44,318 nt of DNA, from the NCBI GenBank assembly GCA_947442255.1, contig CANEVO010000017.1, positions 1 through 44,318 of the forward strand, in the 5' to 3' direction. Positions 43,532 to 44,318 of this stretch are shown here, piece by piece (position 1 is the stretch's first letter; each line of letters begins with the position of its first letter). The notes below the pieces were generated by a model that made no database searches, was not told the DNA's origin, and saw nothing but the letters and a program-made list of their open reading frames with translations. The position numbers and the translations under genes were made by a program. The DNA comes from Opitutia bacterium. GTDB lineage: Bacteria; Verrucomicrobiota; Verrucomicrobiae; Opitutales; Opitutaceae.

Positions 43532-44251
43532 TCATGCCGAGAAGGGATGCAGGGGCCGAAGTGGAAAGACGGAAACATCAACCGGCAGCGCGGCGAGCAC
43601 GGACACCGGCGGCCCGTCCAGGCGGAATCCGGCCAGCCGCGCGGGCTCGACCGAAAATTCCGAAAGCTTCGGCAGGTTGACGCGATAGGGCGAATGATGC
43701 ACGCGTCCCGAGTAGAGCCGGCCCGCCGCGTCGGCGGCAAAAAGCAGGTACCGTTCAACCAAGAAGAATTCGAGTGATCCCGGGGTGACGGGCGCCGCCG
43801 TGGCGCCCGGGGCCCAGAGGTAACGGCAGGATTCAACTTCGTCGCGCCGCTGGCATCGATAGTGAATCGTGTCGCCATGGAACGACGCCGCCATGCGCGC
43901 ATGGCAGTAGGGCAGATGGAAAAACCGCCGCGCGATCGTCACCGCGAGCGCGCGGCTGCAATCCAGTGAATAGAACCAGACGCCCGGGCGGCCGCTCTCA
44001 TCATGGACGTAAGTGCGAACGTTGAGCTCGAGAAACCAGGAAACCCAGGGCAGGGGAGGAAGCCACGCGGGGCGTACCCGCTCCATGGCGAACGGAACGA
44101 TGCCGAGGTACGCCCCACCGGCATACGTATCCACGTAAAGGCCACGCGGCAGTGTCGCCTGCACCGCGCCCGGATCGACCTGCCAATGCGCGAACAGCAA
44201 CTGACTCCATCGCTGATAACCGACGACCCAGTCGGCGGGACGCTGCTGCAA
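43532..44251 (-). CDS. DUF2071 (YqjF-like) protein
   Basis: A protein of at least 239 residues. Family landmarks are LLFAHWQVDPGAVQATLPRGLYVDTYAGGAYLGIVPFAMERVRP, a middle FLELNVRTYVHDESGRPGVWFYSLDCSRALAV, and a C-terminal SLEFFLVERYLLFAADAAGRLYSGRVHHSPY. The family function is not established to my knowledge; the fold is related to acetoacetate decarboxylase-like beta barrels. TTG at 44251 is the nearest start, but the frame stays open upstream with residues that could belong to the protein, so the real start may be further 5'. It shares a strand and a 40-base gap with the photolyase gene, suggesting cotranscription. Confidence 0.8.
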   Translation of the reverse strand: MQQRPADWVVGYQRWSQLLFAHWQVDPGAVQATLPRGLYVDTYAGGAYLGIVPFAMERVRPAWLPPLPWVSWFLELNVRTYVHDESGRPGVWFYSLDCSRALAVTIARRFFHLPYCHARMAASFHGDTIHYRCQRRDEVESCRYLWAPGATAAPVTPGSLEFFLVERYLLFAADAAGRLYSGRVHHSPYRVNLPKLSEFSVEPARLAGFRLDGPPVSVLAALPVDVSVFPLRPLHPFSA

Positions 44252-44318
44252 GTCGCAACGCTGCGCCAGAGTGGGGGGGGCTCCCGCCAGCGACCGTGGC
44301 GAAGCCCGGTTCTCGTTC

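Overview
The window looks like a chromosomal segment of a high-GC member of the Verrucomicrobiota, most likely of the Opitutales/Opitutaceae type. The strongest sign is a four-gene pilus/secretin operon with the same kinds of genes as the Akkermansia Amuc_1098-1101 cluster. A Tat-exported DUF1080 protein, a thioredoxin-like protein with two redox domains, and a C-terminal beta-rich domain found twice in the window fit the same lineage. This placement is an inference; no rRNA gene or other decisive marker is present.

Layout. Bases 1-3000 (+) hold the end of a large exported protein, a double thioredoxin-fold protein and a DUF1080 protein. Bases 3046-5914 form a small catabolic locus: an enolase-superfamily acid-sugar-type dehydratase and a cupin dioxygenase-like protein on the minus strand, and a divergent SDR. 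Bases 6029-9559 (-) are a pyruvate dehydrogenase operon pdhA-pdhB-pdhC without E3. A Nudix hydrolase (-) diverges from a lipoprotein gene (+). The lipoprotein gene is followed by the tightly coupled operon at 11329-16725: a PilM-PilN fusion, an Amuc_1100/PilO-like protein, a small PilP-position protein and a secretin, all joined by ATGA overlaps. A stand-alone 5'-3' exonuclease follows.

Bases 18156-24685 contain a response regulator (-), hisG, the agmatine-to-putrescine pair aguB and aguA, a small lipoprotein and rpsA with a clear intrinsic terminator. Bases 24885-33135 are all on the minus strand: a methyltransferase-like protein, a class III aminotransferase, a primary-type sigma factor, trpE, glmS and a nucleotide-sugar epimerase. 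The glmS frame is full length but contains three in-frame stop codons. The rest holds glgC (+) and lgt (-) with overlapping stop codons, gcvT and gcvH (+), an RND efflux pair (+), and an iron-sulfur-type photolyase with a DUF2071 protein (-).

Most genes are housekeeping or central metabolism. The part with the most potential novelty is the pilus-like envelope operon at about 10.5-16.7 kb. The second theme is an unusual density of short dispersed or inverted intergenic repeats, several of which touch start or stop codons. No tRNA, rRNA, CRISPR array, transposase, prophage or plasmid origin was seen. Family assignments come from reading the translated sequences and from memory of the families, without database searches.
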